Of a DNA stretch of 64,000 nt, positions 41,587 to 50,336 are shown piece by piece. The first letter of the stretch is position 1. Each line of letters begins with the position of its first letter. The stretch comes from 55-13 sp964501275 (GTDB lineage Bacteria > Armatimonadota > Fimbriimonadia > Fimbriimonadales > Fimbriimonadaceae). Under the pieces are notes generated by a model. That model was given only the letters and a program-made list of their open reading frames with translations. It made no database searches and was not told the origin of the DNA. The stretch covers positions 1-64,000 of the forward strand of contig CAZCSP010000001.1 of the NCBI GenBank assembly GCA_964501275.1, read 5' to 3'. A program made the translations under genes and the position numbers.

Positions 41587-42480
41587 TTAACGCAAGCCCA
41601 GCTTTGAGCGGATGGCCCTGGTCCAGACTCGGGGGATGCGTTTTGCCAGGCGCAGGGCTTCTTCGTGCAGTTCTTTGGCCTCGCCCGACTTCCCTTCCGA
41701 GTCCAGATATTTGGCCATGGTGGAGGCGGCGATGCCGATGTTCTGGTCGATCATTGCCACATATTCCCTCCGCCGACCCTGGTCGAGTTCCCGGAAAAGC
41801 TCGTCTGCACGAGGCCGGATCACATCCTTGAGCAGGAATCGCTTTGCGGCCTGGAAACGGTAGCCCGCATTGGCGAGTGAGGTGGAGAGCACGCGGTATC
41901 GGACCTGCTTTGTCGGGATATGGACGAAGTCGCCATGCGGAGCCAGGATGAACCAGCCATACCAGTCTGAGCACCGGACCGTCTCGGCAATGAAGTTCCC
42001 TGCCCTCAGCATCGCCTCCCTTTGGAAGACGGCGGAACTGGCGATCACCAGGTTGTCGGGCAGGATGTGGTCCCAGTTTCTTTGGGCTTTGCTCAGGTCG
42101 AGGTTCCGCTCTACGATCTTGCCATCTTCATAGAGGAACCAGCAGTCGCTGTGGGCCAACACCGCGCCGGTTCGGTCGAGGGCTTCCATGTCGGTGGCCA
42201 GCTTCTCAGGAGTCCATTCATCGTCGTGATCGAGGAAGGCGATGGTGTCTCCCGTGGCCTCCTCGACCAGCCGCCGCCGCACCTCTCCCAGGCCCGCATT
42301 GGCTTGCCGAATCACCCTTGCCCCAAACTCAGCGGCGATATCTGCCGAGTTATCGGAGGAGCCGTCGTCGATGACCAAAACCTCGTAGTCTTGATAGCTT
42401 TGCACCCGAACGCTCTCCAGCGCGAGTTGAATCGTCGCCGCGCCGTTGTAAACCCCCATGCAAACCGAGACTCGCGGCAT
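41587..42480 (-). CDS. Family 2 glycosyltransferase
   Basis: 297 residues. GT-A fold: MPRVSVCMGVYNGAATIQLALESVRVQSYQDYEVLVIDDGSSDNSADI, the ATGDTIAFLDHDDEWTPEKL stretch (DxD-like DHDDE metal site) and GAVLAHSDCWFLYEDG. The acceptor is unknown; it likely builds a surface glycan. A TAAACT box (42487-42492) ends 6 nt before the ATG. Divergent from the proline dehydrogenase gene. Confidence 0.88.
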   Translation of the reverse strand: MPRVSVCMGVYNGAATIQLALESVRVQSYQDYEVLVIDDGSSDNSADIAAEFGARVIRQANAGLGEVRRRLVEEATGDTIAFLDHDDEWTPEKLATDMEALDRTGAVLAHSDCWFLYEDGKIVERNLDLSKAQRNWDHILPDNLVIASSAVFQREAMLRAGNFIAETVRCSDWYGWFILAPHGDFVHIPTKQVRYRVLSTSLANAGYRFQAAKRFLLKDVIRPRADELFRELDQGRRREYVAMIDQNIGIAASTMAKYLDSEGKSGEAKELHEEALRLAKRIPRVWTRAIRSKLGLR

Positions 42481-42525
42481 CAGAATAGTTTAGCTCCGGC
42501 AAAGTAAACTCTTAACTCTTCAACG

Positions 42526-43533
42526 ATGTTGGCTCGCAATCTCATTCTCAAGACCTCTGCCTGGGGACCCGTCGAACGCCTGGTCCGCCGCTCTTTCCTC
42601 TTCAAACCCCTCGTTAAGCGGTTCATCGCGGGCGATACCCTGGAGGAGGCGATGGCGGCAAGCATCGCGGTGATCGAGAAGGGGATGTTCGTGTCGCTCG
42701 ATTTCTTGGGTGAGAACACCAAGTCGGAAGCCGAGGCCCTCGCGGCAAAAGCCACCTACATTCGGATGCTGGAAGAGATCGCGACGAGCAAGTGCTCGAC
42801 CCCGCCCAAATCCGTGAAGCTTCGCCAGAAGAAGGTCTTGGTCGCTCCCGGAGCGCCTGAGCCACCCGCGGAGACGGGAGAACTTGAAGCAACCAACATC
42901 AGCATTAAACTCACCCAATGCGGCCTGGACCAGGGTAGGGAGTTCGCCGAGAACAACTTCCGCGAAGTCCTGTGGGCCGCCGCCGAGAAGGGCAACTTCG
43001 TCCGGGTCGATATGGAGGCCAGCGAGTACACCGAGCGCACGGTGGACATCATCGGCAAGGTCCTCCGCGACTTCCCCAACACCGGCACCGTCCTCCAAAG
43101 CTATCTCACCCGCACCGACGAAGACGTGGAGCGGATCATCGAGTGGCAAGCCCGCGTCCGCCTGGTGAAAGGCGCCTACCTGGAGCCGCCTGAGGTCGCG
43201 ATTCAGGACAAGGCCAAGGTAGACGAGGCGTATGTGAGGCAAGCCAAGCGCCTCCTGGACGCCGCTTTCTACCCCGCCATCGCCACCCACGACGAGAAGA
43301 TCATCAACGAACTGAAACGCTACGTCGCTGAGAAAGGGATCGACAAAGAGTCGTTCGAGTTCCAAATGCTCTACGGCATCCGCCGAGACCTCCAAGAAGG
43401 GCTCACCAAAGAAGGCTTCAACGTCCGCGTCTACATCCCCTTCGGGGATTCCTGGTATCCCTACTTCACGCGGCGGTTGGCCGAGCGCCCGGCGAATATG
43501 TTCTTTATCCTGAAGAGCATGTTCAAGGGGTGA
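42526..43533 (+). CDS. Proline dehydrogenase (flavoenzyme)
   Basis: 335 residues, monofunctional PutB/PRODH size. The beta/alpha barrel shows VSLDFLGENTKSEAEA, ISIKLTQCGLDQGREFAENN, FVRVDMEASEYTERT, TGTVLQSYLTRTDEDVERI, RVRLVKGAYLEPPEVA, ATHDEKIINEL, FEFQMLYGIRRDLQEGL and VYIPFGDSWYPYFTRRLAERPANMFF, all typical of FAD-dependent proline oxidation to pyrroline-5-carboxylate. A 30-residue segment near 90-120 (KSVKLRQKKVLVAPGAPEPP) looks like an insert but has no palindromic DNA. Divergent from the glycosyltransferase. Confidence 0.92.
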   Translation: MLARNLILKTSAWGPVERLVRRSFLFKPLVKRFIAGDTLEEAMAASIAVIEKGMFVSLDFLGENTKSEAEALAAKATYIRMLEEIATSKCSTPPKSVKLRQKKVLVAPGAPEPPAETGELEATNISIKLTQCGLDQGREFAENNFREVLWAAAEKGNFVRVDMEASEYTERTVDIIGKVLRDFPNTGTVLQSYLTRTDEDVERIIEWQARVRLVKGAYLEPPEVAIQDKAKVDEAYVRQAKRLLDAAFYPAIATHDEKIINELKRYVAEKGIDKESFEFQMLYGIRRDLQEGLTKEGFNVRVYIPFGDSWYPYFTRRLAERPANMFFILKSMFKG

Positions 43534-43557
43534 TCAGGACATAGGCGTCAAGCAAGT

Positions 43558-43815
43558 TCACGAAGCTCGACGCTCCCAAAGCCCCCGGCGCCATTCCAAG
43601 AACTCCTCGTTCGTGGAGGGCAAGTCATCTCGATCTGTCCACATACCGAGCAGTCCACTGTCTAGCAAATCGCCCAACGTTTGAATCGCCGGAGCAGAGG
43701 AATCCTCAACCTTGACCGTGACGCGAACGTCGCCTGGAGGAAAGTCGGTCGGAATGGACACGTTCAGAACCCGGTCAGGCCCCACAACTCCGGTCGTTCG
43801 AATGACGTAGTCCAT
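43558..43815 (-). CDS. Small hypothetical protein, antitoxin-like
   Basis: 85 residues. MDYVIRTTGVVGPDRVLNVSIPTDFPPGDVRVTVKVEDSS resembles the N-terminal beta part of solitary small antitoxin-like proteins, with a C-terminal DLLDSGLLGMWTDRDDLPSTNEEFLEWRRGLWERR. No toxin is found next to it. TAAAAT (43822-43827) ends 6 nt before the ATG. It marks the left border of the AT-rich island. Confidence 0.5.
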   Translation of the reverse strand: MDYVIRTTGVVGPDRVLNVSIPTDFPPGDVRVTVKVEDSSAPAIQTLGDLLDSGLLGMWTDRDDLPSTNEEFLEWRRGLWERRAS

Positions 43816-43821
43816 GTTCCA

Positions 43822-43827
43822 ATTTTA
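43822..43827 (-). promoter_or_regulatory. Putative -10 box TAAAAT of leaderless small gene
   Basis: TAAAAT on the minus strand, exactly 6 nt before ATG 43815. Confidence 0.5.
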
Positions 43828-43908
43828 CGCGTTCAATGACTTGTGGGGCGAATTGAAAGTCAATCTAGACTTTCTTGACAAGTAACATTTAACTTTAGAA
43901 TAACTAGA

Positions 43909-45813
43909 TTAGTCAAGACTAGGTATGCTATCAATACGAGAATCCTTTGGGCTACGGGCCTGAACAACTGACCAAAATTCTTGCCACTGCGCAACTGCCG
44001 TATCAAAAAGGGGCTTCCATTCAGTGGCCTTGATGCCAACCTTGTTCATGTCCTCAATCTTAATTGACATTCCATCAGCATTAGTGAGTTTGTCTGCCAC
44101 AATAAGCCCAGCCACGCTCTCAAACCCCAGATTTGAATTAGCCTTAACCTTTTCCTTTATTATAGCGATGTAGCGTTCGCAACGTCCAACATGGTCGTAA
44201 TCTAAAGCTAAACCAGGGCGCATGAACTCAACAACCAGGAGTTCTTTACCTGAACTGAGCGCCAAGTCAATTCGCCCTTTATAGTCATCTCCAGCGAGCC
44301 CAGACTTATCTGCGGCCTCACTCAATATTGAAGTCACTTTAGTTTCGACTTTAAAAGTCTCGTATTGCGGGCTAAGAAGATAGGGCTTGTCGGCAATGTG
44401 ATCCCTCAGCTTATTTTCAAGCTCCCGCTTGCCAACAAGCTCATTCAACGTCTTAATCGCTTCAATTTTGGTGCGAATAATCTCGGCAAGTTGCAGATTG
44501 GTAAGCACTTCTGCTTCAGTGAGGATTTCAATCAACGACTCTTCTGATGGATCATCTAGTTCTTCTATCTCAGCGATAAGGTTTCTTAAACGTCCTTGTT
44601 CCCATGCTGTCAAAACTGCATTTCCTACTTCTCTAAATCTTTTTTGGCTTAAGCTAGGGACTTGAGCCAGCTTTAGAAGGGCACCTTTGACTGTTTTTCG
44701 TTCCGACTTCGGAATAGCATTCAGTCTGTTAGCAAAATCTTCGAGGCTACTTTCAAGCTCTCGTGTTCGCTCTTCCGCCCTCAGCCGCTTCCATTCAGCA
44801 GTAGTTTCTTTTATGCGTTCGCGTCCCCATTGTGCAAGAGCTTGAGTTTCAACCAAATCCCAGTTGACCCGCTGTCGTTCTGGGCCGATGGGATCAAACA
44901 CAAACTCATCTAAATAATCAGCACGAACTTGGCCAAAGAGATATTCAATGCCATGCTGACCACTGATGCCGCCACGCAAGTTGAATGTAAAAGGTGATTG
45001 AATCATCTTTCCATTTGCAAAAACTGAGACACCCCTAAGTTCTTCTTCCTGTATAGGATCCTTGAAAAATTGAAACTTCCAATAGACGGTTTGGCCACTC
45101 ACTTGCTCCATACCCCAACCATCGGTTATTAACAACCCTCTAGGACCAGATTCAATAGGGAATACAAACTCAACCTCCTCAGAGTTGATTGCTTCGGGAA
45201 GCAACTGTCCATCGATCTTGACCTCAAATCCGCCTAAATAGACGCCAGTAAGAAACCTCCTCGCGATGCTCAGACGAATTGCATCAAAGTCAAGTGCCAA
45301 GGGATTAACTAAGCTACTCAGTGTAATAGTAGTTCCACTTTGTACTCCCTCAATCTTATCCACATACTCTATTACTTCAACGTCGGTAGAAATCATGAGC
45401 GAGTCAAAATCCATCCTAAAAACTGTTTTTTCACCAGTTTCTTTGCTAACAGTCGAAATTCTAATAACTTTCGCAATACCAAAGCCAGCCAGCTTCCCAA
45501 GCCCTTTACGACCAAGAACCGTGCGGTCTCCGGGGGTTTTTTCTTTGGTCTTTCCTTTTCGTCTCTCGTAACCCACTTCCAAGAATCGTTCTTGGCATTG
45601 ATCAAAACTCATCCCGATTCCATCATCAATTATGGAGATCGTGTCTGGAGCATCGTCTGCATCTCTGTCAACAACCACATGTGCAATGGAAGAATCAGCA
45701 TCCCATGCATTTGCAATTAGCTCGGAAATAGCGGCTTCGGGCTTCTGATAGAGTTGAAGTCCTAAGTGCTCCAGTACGCGACCGTGATAGTTGAGAGTGA
45801 GTGTTTTTGTCAT
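43909..45813 (-). CDS. GHKL (MutL/MORC-type) ATPase with C-terminal PD-(D/E)XK-like domain, coupled to cytosine methyltransferase
   Basis: 634 residues. The N-terminal ATPase carries the GHKL boxes: ELIANAWDAD (N-box, near 29), DTISIIDDGIGMSFDQ (G1) and DRTVLGRKGLGKLAGFGIAKV (G2). It is followed by a transducer-like region, a charged coiled-coil stretch around 330-450, and a C-terminal domain (GRIDLALSSGKELLVVEFMRPGLALDYDHVGRCERYI in pieces) that resembles PD-(D/E)XK nucleases but with EFM where ELK is usual, so catalysis is uncertain. ATG 45813 overlaps the methyltransferase stop (ATGA), so it is translationally coupled. GHKL ATPases of this class are known in restriction-modification contexts. 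Island sequence is AT-rich (for example 24 of 60 bases G+C at 44041-44100). Confidence 0.75.
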   Translation of the reverse strand: MTKTLTLNYHGRVLEHLGLQLYQKPEAAISELIANAWDADSSIAHVVVDRDADDAPDTISIIDDGIGMSFDQCQERFLEVGYERRKGKTKEKTPGDRTVLGRKGLGKLAGFGIAKVIRISTVSKETGEKTVFRMDFDSLMISTDVEVIEYVDKIEGVQSGTTITLSSLVNPLALDFDAIRLSIARRFLTGVYLGGFEVKIDGQLLPEAINSEEVEFVFPIESGPRGLLITDGWGMEQVSGQTVYWKFQFFKDPIQEEELRGVSVFANGKMIQSPFTFNLRGGISGQHGIEYLFGQVRADYLDEFVFDPIGPERQRVNWDLVETQALAQWGRERIKETTAEWKRLRAEERTRELESSLEDFANRLNAIPKSERKTVKGALLKLAQVPSLSQKRFREVGNAVLTAWEQGRLRNLIAEIEELDDPSEESLIEILTEAEVLTNLQLAEIIRTKIEAIKTLNELVGKRELENKLRDHIADKPYLLSPQYETFKVETKVTSILSEAADKSGLAGDDYKGRIDLALSSGKELLVVEFMRPGLALDYDHVGRCERYIAIIKEKVKANSNLGFESVAGLIVADKLTNADGMSIKIEDMNKVGIKATEWKPLFDTAVAQWQEFWSVVQARSPKDSRIDSIPSLD

Positions 45814-46856
45814 GACAGCAAGTGAGATGCAATCATTTTTGCCTGAGCACAAATAAATGCAGGCGGGAGTGCATTTCCAATCAAACGCGCAACGGGATAG
45901 CGACCATTTTGAAGCGAAAATTTGTAAGATGGTGGAAATGACTGAAGCAACGACGCCTCTCTCAAATTAATGGCACGATCCTCTTCGGGATGAAGGAACC
46001 GCCCCTTAGAAGGATTGATACACCCTCCCGTTATTGTGTTTGAGGGCTGATCCCACGCTATCCGGCCGTAAACATCCTTAAATCCTGGCTGAGACCTATG
46101 GCATGGCAAACACAATTCAGGTGGCAATGACGATCTACTTCCACCATTGACCGGGATGTGGCTAATAATGTTCTTGACATGCTCTGAAAGATTTACATCG
46201 TAATTTTGGAGTGGATCATCTACTGCTTTTGGTAATCGACGAAAAGCCATCCGAACCGTCGTCACTTTGGTAGATGCAGGCGGAAACTCTGGATCACCAT
46301 TTCGCAGTGCGATCAAGATTAGCCTGCGTCGATGTTGTGGTACGCCATATTTAGCGGCGTCTAAGACTGAAGCAGATACTGAATAGCCTAGTTCCACTTC
46401 AAGCATGTGTCTTAGAGCTTCAAATTCTGGTCTTCCATGAAGACCGGGCACATTCTCCATAAGGATTGCTTTGGGAAGGAACGTCTTGGCGAAGGTACCG
46501 ATATATGCTGTAAGCGAATTTCTGTCGTCGTCAACCTGAAGATTGCCATTGCGGGTTCTGATAGAGGAAAAGCCTTGGCAAGGTGGACAACCAGCAAGTA
46601 AGTCCAACTGGCCCTTTTTTAAGCTAAGTTCTTTAAGCAATTCAATTGGTTTTACGTTTTTGATGTCATCTTCCAGGAGCTTGGTTCTGGGATGGTTGAG
46701 CTTATATGTGAATGCGGCTAGTGGATCAAGTTCAACTCCGGCGAGCACTGAGAAGCCAGCCTGTTTCAATCCAAGAGTAAGCCCACCACAACCACTGAAC
46801 AAGTCAATGGCAATGAGTTTTTCTTGTCTATGTTTGCTCATCGCTTCGGATTTCAT
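45810..46856 (-). CDS. DNA (cytosine-5) methyltransferase
   Basis: 348 residues. Motif I DLFSGCGGLTLGLKQAG, motif IV catalytic Cys in GCPPCQGFSS, motif VI ENVPGL, motif VIII QHRRRLILI, and motif X RLIGNALPPAF near the C-terminus are all present, so it should be active. Between motifs VIII and IX lies a target-recognition domain of about 90 residues (site unknown). The gene starts at ATG 46856, or the in-frame ATG 46844 (MSKHRQEK). It is followed by the coupled GHKL ATPase. The island position suggests horizontal transfer as a defence or modification module. Confidence 0.92.
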   Translation of the reverse strand: MKSEAMSKHRQEKLIAIDLFSGCGGLTLGLKQAGFSVLAGVELDPLAAFTYKLNHPRTKLLEDDIKNVKPIELLKELSLKKGQLDLLAGCPPCQGFSSIRTRNGNLQVDDDRNSLTAYIGTFAKTFLPKAILMENVPGLHGRPEFEALRHMLEVELGYSVSASVLDAAKYGVPQHRRRLILIALRNGDPEFPPASTKVTTVRMAFRRLPKAVDDPLQNYDVNLSEHVKNIISHIPVNGGSRSSLPPELCLPCHRSQPGFKDVYGRIAWDQPSNTITGGCINPSKGRFLHPEEDRAINLREASLLQSFPPSYKFSLQNGRYPVARLIGNALPPAFICAQAKMIASHLLS

Positions 46857-47024
46857 GGATCGGGGATCAAGGATTTAAGTATAGCCCGCCGGAGTCGCTT
46901 GGTTTTGCATAGACATAGCGGCTTGTTGTCGCGAGTAAGACATGAATGAGATGGACGGGAGCACCTGCGTCTTGGGCATGAGAGGCAATACATATGCTGG
47001 ACACAGTGAGCGGAGACTTTTTTT

Positions 47025-47285
47025 GCCTCAGGGCACTCATGCCACTGGACTCCGCCTGCCCCAAAGCCGTAGCCCTAAGGCTAGGCCGCCCAGCCTGTCT
47101 CCTCATTCCACAAGCCATCCTCCCACATCATAGCACTGGACCACCAGTATTCCAAGGGATCTCTCCCTATCCGGCGTGGGGCGGCATACCGCACGGCGCG
47201 AACGAGAGCATGGATGGGGTCTGGCCTTGTGGCCTTATCACCGTGGAAGAAGCCTCAGGGCTGTAATCCTGTGGCGAGCAATGTC
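47025..47285. mobile_element. ~260-280 bp dispersed element, copy 1
   Basis: Begins GCCTCAGGGC and runs through GCCCTAAGGCTAGGCCGCCCAGCC, then about 150 nt nearly identical in all copies, ending GAAGCCTCAGGGCTG. It is followed by TGGCGAGCA, as is a short stray fragment at 47983. The 46857-47337 gap contains no gene. Confidence 0.75.
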
Positions 47286-47337
47286 GGCGTCCAAGTCCGA
47301 CCCATGCAAAAGCCTATAGAGCCTTGAGATTAGGCTT

Positions 47338-47892
47338 TCAGTATCGAATCCGTACTGTGACTCGCGAGCGTTTTAACTTTGCAGGTCCCGCAGTACTTGG
47401 TATTTCAACGTATCGCTCTATCGTGATCTGCCAATGGCTACTCGTTGCCACAATATTCACAGTTTTACCCAAACCGCGTCCAGCCTCAACTACTCGAGCA
47501 CCGTTGCTGGAAAAAACTAAGAACTGATACCGAGGGATCTGAGCAGAAGGTGGAGCAAGTGCTAGCAAAGCTTGTGTACCGGTTCCGCTTGGTACCCATT
47601 CGGACTTAGTTTTGCACCATCCCACCTGCGGCTCCAGAGGTCGCCTATTAAGCCTTTTAAGACCTGTGGGTGAGACATCCCAAACCTCTACAGAGGCCCG
47701 CTCATACTTGACAAATTTCCCAAGTGAGGGGTCTGGGGATAAGTCCCATACTGGTTGGGTAACGAGCAATACCCAGCGACGAGAATCTACGGGCCAGATT
47801 TCTTGAATCTTTACCTGCATAGGCAAGCTGTATTGCAAATTCCGTCGAATAGATTCAAAATCCTGGTCTGTAGATTCTAGAAACATTAGCAT
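47338..47892 (-). CDS. Hypothetical protein in accessory island
   Basis: 184 residues, no family recognised. The N-terminal part lacks a signal peptide; the sequence is beta-rich (VKIQEIWPVDSRRWVLLVTQPVWDL, ASVEVWDVSPTGLKRLNRRPL, YQFLVFSSNGARVVEAG). It may be the C-terminal part of a longer propeller-like protein truncated at its 5' end. It lies between repeat element copy 1 and a repeat fragment. Confidence 0.45.
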   Translation of the reverse strand: MLMFLESTDQDFESIRRNLQYSLPMQVKIQEIWPVDSRRWVLLVTQPVWDLSPDPSLGKFVKYERASVEVWDVSPTGLKRLNRRPLEPQVGWCKTKSEWVPSGTGTQALLALAPPSAQIPRYQFLVFSSNGARVVEAGRGLGKTVNIVATSSHWQITIERYVEIPSTAGPAKLKRSRVTVRIRY

Positions 47893-47982
47893 ATTATGGC
47901 CAACTATAGCAATTATTGCAGTCTATAAAGCACGGATCATCAACAACACTGAACCCGCCAACAGTAGAATTGCATTTAAAGC

Positions 47983-48012
47983 CTTAGGGCTGCAATTCTG
48001 TGGCGAGCGGGA
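47983..48012. repeat. Fragment of the right end of the dispersed element
   Basis: CTTAGGGCTGCAATTCTGTGGCGAGC matches the right end of copy 1 (47258-47282) with a few changes; no element body is attached. Confidence 0.6.
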
Positions 48013-48086
48013 ACTAGTAGGTTGCACGCCCGGAGGCAGGCAAACCAGACGTCCGTTCACCGTCGCATACACCACAGACATGGACA

Positions 48087-48677
48087 TCAGCTAGACCCTC
48101 GCGATGGTTTTGGCTTGTTAAGAGTCCATTTCAGCGCGTCTTCAAGTGATGGACCGAACTTTACGGAAGGTTGTTTGTCAAACCATAACCCAGTTCGATT
48201 GAGATTGAACAATTCGTATTCAAATCGGTTGTCCGTGTCGGTTGGCGTTCTGAAATCGTTGAGTACCGCGATTTGAGCGGAGGGTTTAAACGACCACAGG
48301 ATATGTCCATAGCGTGATCGCCCAAAGAAGACGCAGTTAATCGAGTCCTCGCGTAAACCTACACCAATTACGTCCATTTGCAGGTAGTTTGAAATTCGGA
48401 ACTCAAAGACGATGTATCTTCCCTTTTCTGCCAAGTCGATCAGCGTCTGTTTCACTGGCTCGAACCCGATATCTTGAATATCTTTGCTGAATGTAACATT
48501 CTCATCATTGTCAATGGACATTCTCACAAAGTAACTGCCGCCAGAACCGTCCTTTTTGGTGATCAGATTCGCTTGGAGAGAGTAGTCGCGCCCATGAGAC
48601 TTCCAACGATGAGTCAAATCATTGTCGAATGAATGCATCCCATGAGTGAAGGCTCCCAACAACGCGATCATCAGCAT
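48087..48677 (-). CDS. Hypothetical protein in accessory island
   Basis: 196 residues. A hydrophobic start (MLMIALLGAFTHGM) may be a signal. The body (FVRMSIDNDENVTFSKDIQDIGFEPVKQTLIDLAEKGRYIVFEF, INCVFFGRSRYGHILWSFKP) matches nothing I recognise. The start lies 47 nt upstream (minus-strand sense) of repeat element copy 2. Function unknown. Confidence 0.45.
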   Translation of the reverse strand: MLMIALLGAFTHGMHSFDNDLTHRWKSHGRDYSLQANLITKKDGSGGSYFVRMSIDNDENVTFSKDIQDIGFEPVKQTLIDLAEKGRYIVFEFRISNYLQMDVIGVGLREDSINCVFFGRSRYGHILWSFKPSAQIAVLNDFRTPTDTDNRFEYELFNLNRTGLWFDKQPSVKFGPSLEDALKWTLNKPKPSRGSS

Positions 48678-48724
48678 CGGATCATCTTCGTCTCGCCTTG
48701 GGCACGGTCTGAGATGGGTTTTTT

Positions 48725-49012
48725 TGCCTCAGGGCGCGCGTGCCACTGGACTCCGCCTGCCCCAAAGCCGTAGCCCTGAGGCTAGGCCGCCCAGCCTGTC
48801 TCCTCATTCCACAAGCCATCCTCCCACATCATAGCACTGGACCAACGGTATTCCAAGCCATCTCTCCCTATCCGGCGTGGATCGGCGTACCGCACGGCGC
48901 GAACGAAAGCATGGAGAATGTCCGGTCTTTTAGGCCTTATCACCGGGGAAGAAGCCTCAGGGTGGGAGCCAATGGACTTGAGGGGAGATCGCACCCTGAG
49001 GTGGAGGAAACA
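48725..49012. mobile_element. ~290 bp dispersed element, copy 2 (full length)
   Basis: Left-end hairpin GCCTCAGGGC..GCCCTGAGGC, then body, right-end hairpin CCTCAGGGT..ACCCTGAGG. Almost identical to copy 4. Minus-strand translation of the body gives ADPRRIGRDGLEYRWSSAMM, reminiscent of the C-terminus of IS200-like REP-associated (RAYT) transposases. No gene was seen from 48678 to 49077 outside it. Confidence 0.8.
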
Positions 49013-49077
49013 AACTGTCACCGTCGTGTTGCCCCCCTCGCCGGAGCATTGGCGACTCAATCGAGGAAGCCCTAAAA

Positions 49078-50187
49078 TCACTTCTTGAGCACGGCGCTAT
49101 GAGGCGCAGACTTGGCTCTTCGCCTCCAGATAAACACGCCAATAGCAGCAAGGAATGCCCCAATCCCAACGATGATCAAAACCACAGGTGCCCGTCTCGC
49201 TGCCGCATGAACGGGGTCAGGGATTCGCTTGAGAACGGGAAGGGGCGGCTCTTGCCACTCCTGCCAAAAGTCAGAGTGGGTATCGGGGTGCTCGCCGCGA
49301 TTCAGCCTCTGCTCGATATAAGCCAACCGATTCTGATGGACCTTTTCCCCATCGAGCCGAAGTTGCACGTAAGCGTCTTTGATCTCGGCACGGGGTTCAC
49401 GGCTCAATTTCGTAGGCTCAAATATCTGCGAAACGAAGGCGTTCCCATTCGTCACAAGCTCCCGTGCACGCGAAAGAGCGAGGTCGTCCAATAGCGTAAT
49501 CTCGGCGCCCAAGTGCAGGTCCGTCATCAGAGCGTAGGCATCCGGCAGTTCATAGGCGAGTCCCATCATGACGATGCCCGATAATCCAACGACCTGTTCG
49601 ATATCATCGATCACACTAAGCTTCTTTCCGTTCAGCCAGTGTCGTTCGAGGTCGAGTTGAACTTGTTCCCGGCCGAAGTGTGAGTTGGGATTGATCCTGA
49701 GCGCCTTCTCAATCTCGGCGATGCTTTGTTCAAGGGCCTTCGTATCCTCTCGATCCGTTTGCGCCAACCACTTGTGAACCAAGAACGTGCCGTAGTTGGC
49801 GTGAAAGCGGTAGTCATCGTCCTTTGTCTTGCGGTGAGGTTTGCTCTTGAGCAGAATGTCGATCGCTTGAGCGGTCTTTCCTAGCCGCTCATAAGCTACA
49901 GCGAGGTCGTCATATTCGACAGCGGTGAGAGATTGCTTTGCCTCCAGGCGTGCAATCCGCATTTCGTAGTACTTGGGCGGGAACCGCTCAAACCGTCCGC
50001 CGATCGCTTTGAGCGCGATCTCCTGCGCCGCTTCTGATCTCTTGCGACGGTCCGTCTCTTGGCGAACCCGCTTGATGGCATCGACATTCCGCAGCTCGAA
50101 TGCGAGAGTATCGCGGTCGTTAATGCACGCTTGCGCAGTCGTGGCAACCAAGAGAATCGCGGCTAAACAAACTTGCTTCACTATCAC
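49078..50187 (-). CDS. Exported TPR-like protein with C-terminal membrane anchor
   Basis: 369 residues. Signal peptide MIVKQVCLAAILLVATTAQA; mostly helical body with TPR-type pairs (LTAVEYDDLAVAYERLGKTAQAIDILLKSKP, HANYGTFLVHKWLAQ, SIAEIEKALRINPNSHFGREQVQLDLERHW). A C-terminal transmembrane helix (VVLIIVGIGAFLAAIGVFIW) is followed by RRRAKSAPH, so it is anchored with the TPR part outside. Substrate and partners unknown. Confidence 0.7.
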   Translation of the reverse strand: MIVKQVCLAAILLVATTAQACINDRDTLAFELRNVDAIKRVRQETDRRKRSEAAQEIALKAIGGRFERFPPKYYEMRIARLEAKQSLTAVEYDDLAVAYERLGKTAQAIDILLKSKPHRKTKDDDYRFHANYGTFLVHKWLAQTDREDTKALEQSIAEIEKALRINPNSHFGREQVQLDLERHWLNGKKLSVIDDIEQVVGLSGIVMMGLAYELPDAYALMTDLHLGAEITLLDDLALSRARELVTNGNAFVSQIFEPTKLSREPRAEIKDAYVQLRLDGEKVHQNRLAYIEQRLNRGEHPDTHSDFWQEWQEPPLPVLKRIPDPVHAAARRAPVVLIIVGIGAFLAAIGVFIWRRRAKSAPHSAVLKK

Positions 50188-50214
50188 ACAGACGGGAGGA
50201 GCGCGTCGAAACGT

Positions 50215-50336
50215 TACATTTCTGCCGCAGCCCGCTGATGCCGCTGGACTTCACCTGCTACCAGACCGCAGACCGGAAGCAAAAAACATCCCAGGCCTGG
50301 CGGCCTAGTCCGGCTGCTTCTTCCACCTCAGGTCCT
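50215..50336. repeat. Degenerate relative of the dispersed element
   Basis: CAGCCCGCTGATGCCGCTGGACTTCACCTGC corresponds to the start of the element with many substitutions, followed by AGGCCTGGCGGCCT, a new palindrome. Decayed copy, probably older. Confidence 0.5.

Noticed and set aside
42790..42890. Extra 30-residue segment in proline dehydrogenase as a further repeat insert
   Set aside because: No palindrome or match to the other repeat families could be seen; it may be ordinary family variation.
44365..45720. Plus-strand frames antisense to the GHKL ATPase gene
   Set aside because: No domain features, and the minus strand carries intact GHKL motifs.
46942..47527. Several rightward frames in and around element copy 1
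   Set aside because: They start or end in the repeat element, recur with it in other copies, and have no recognisable protein features.
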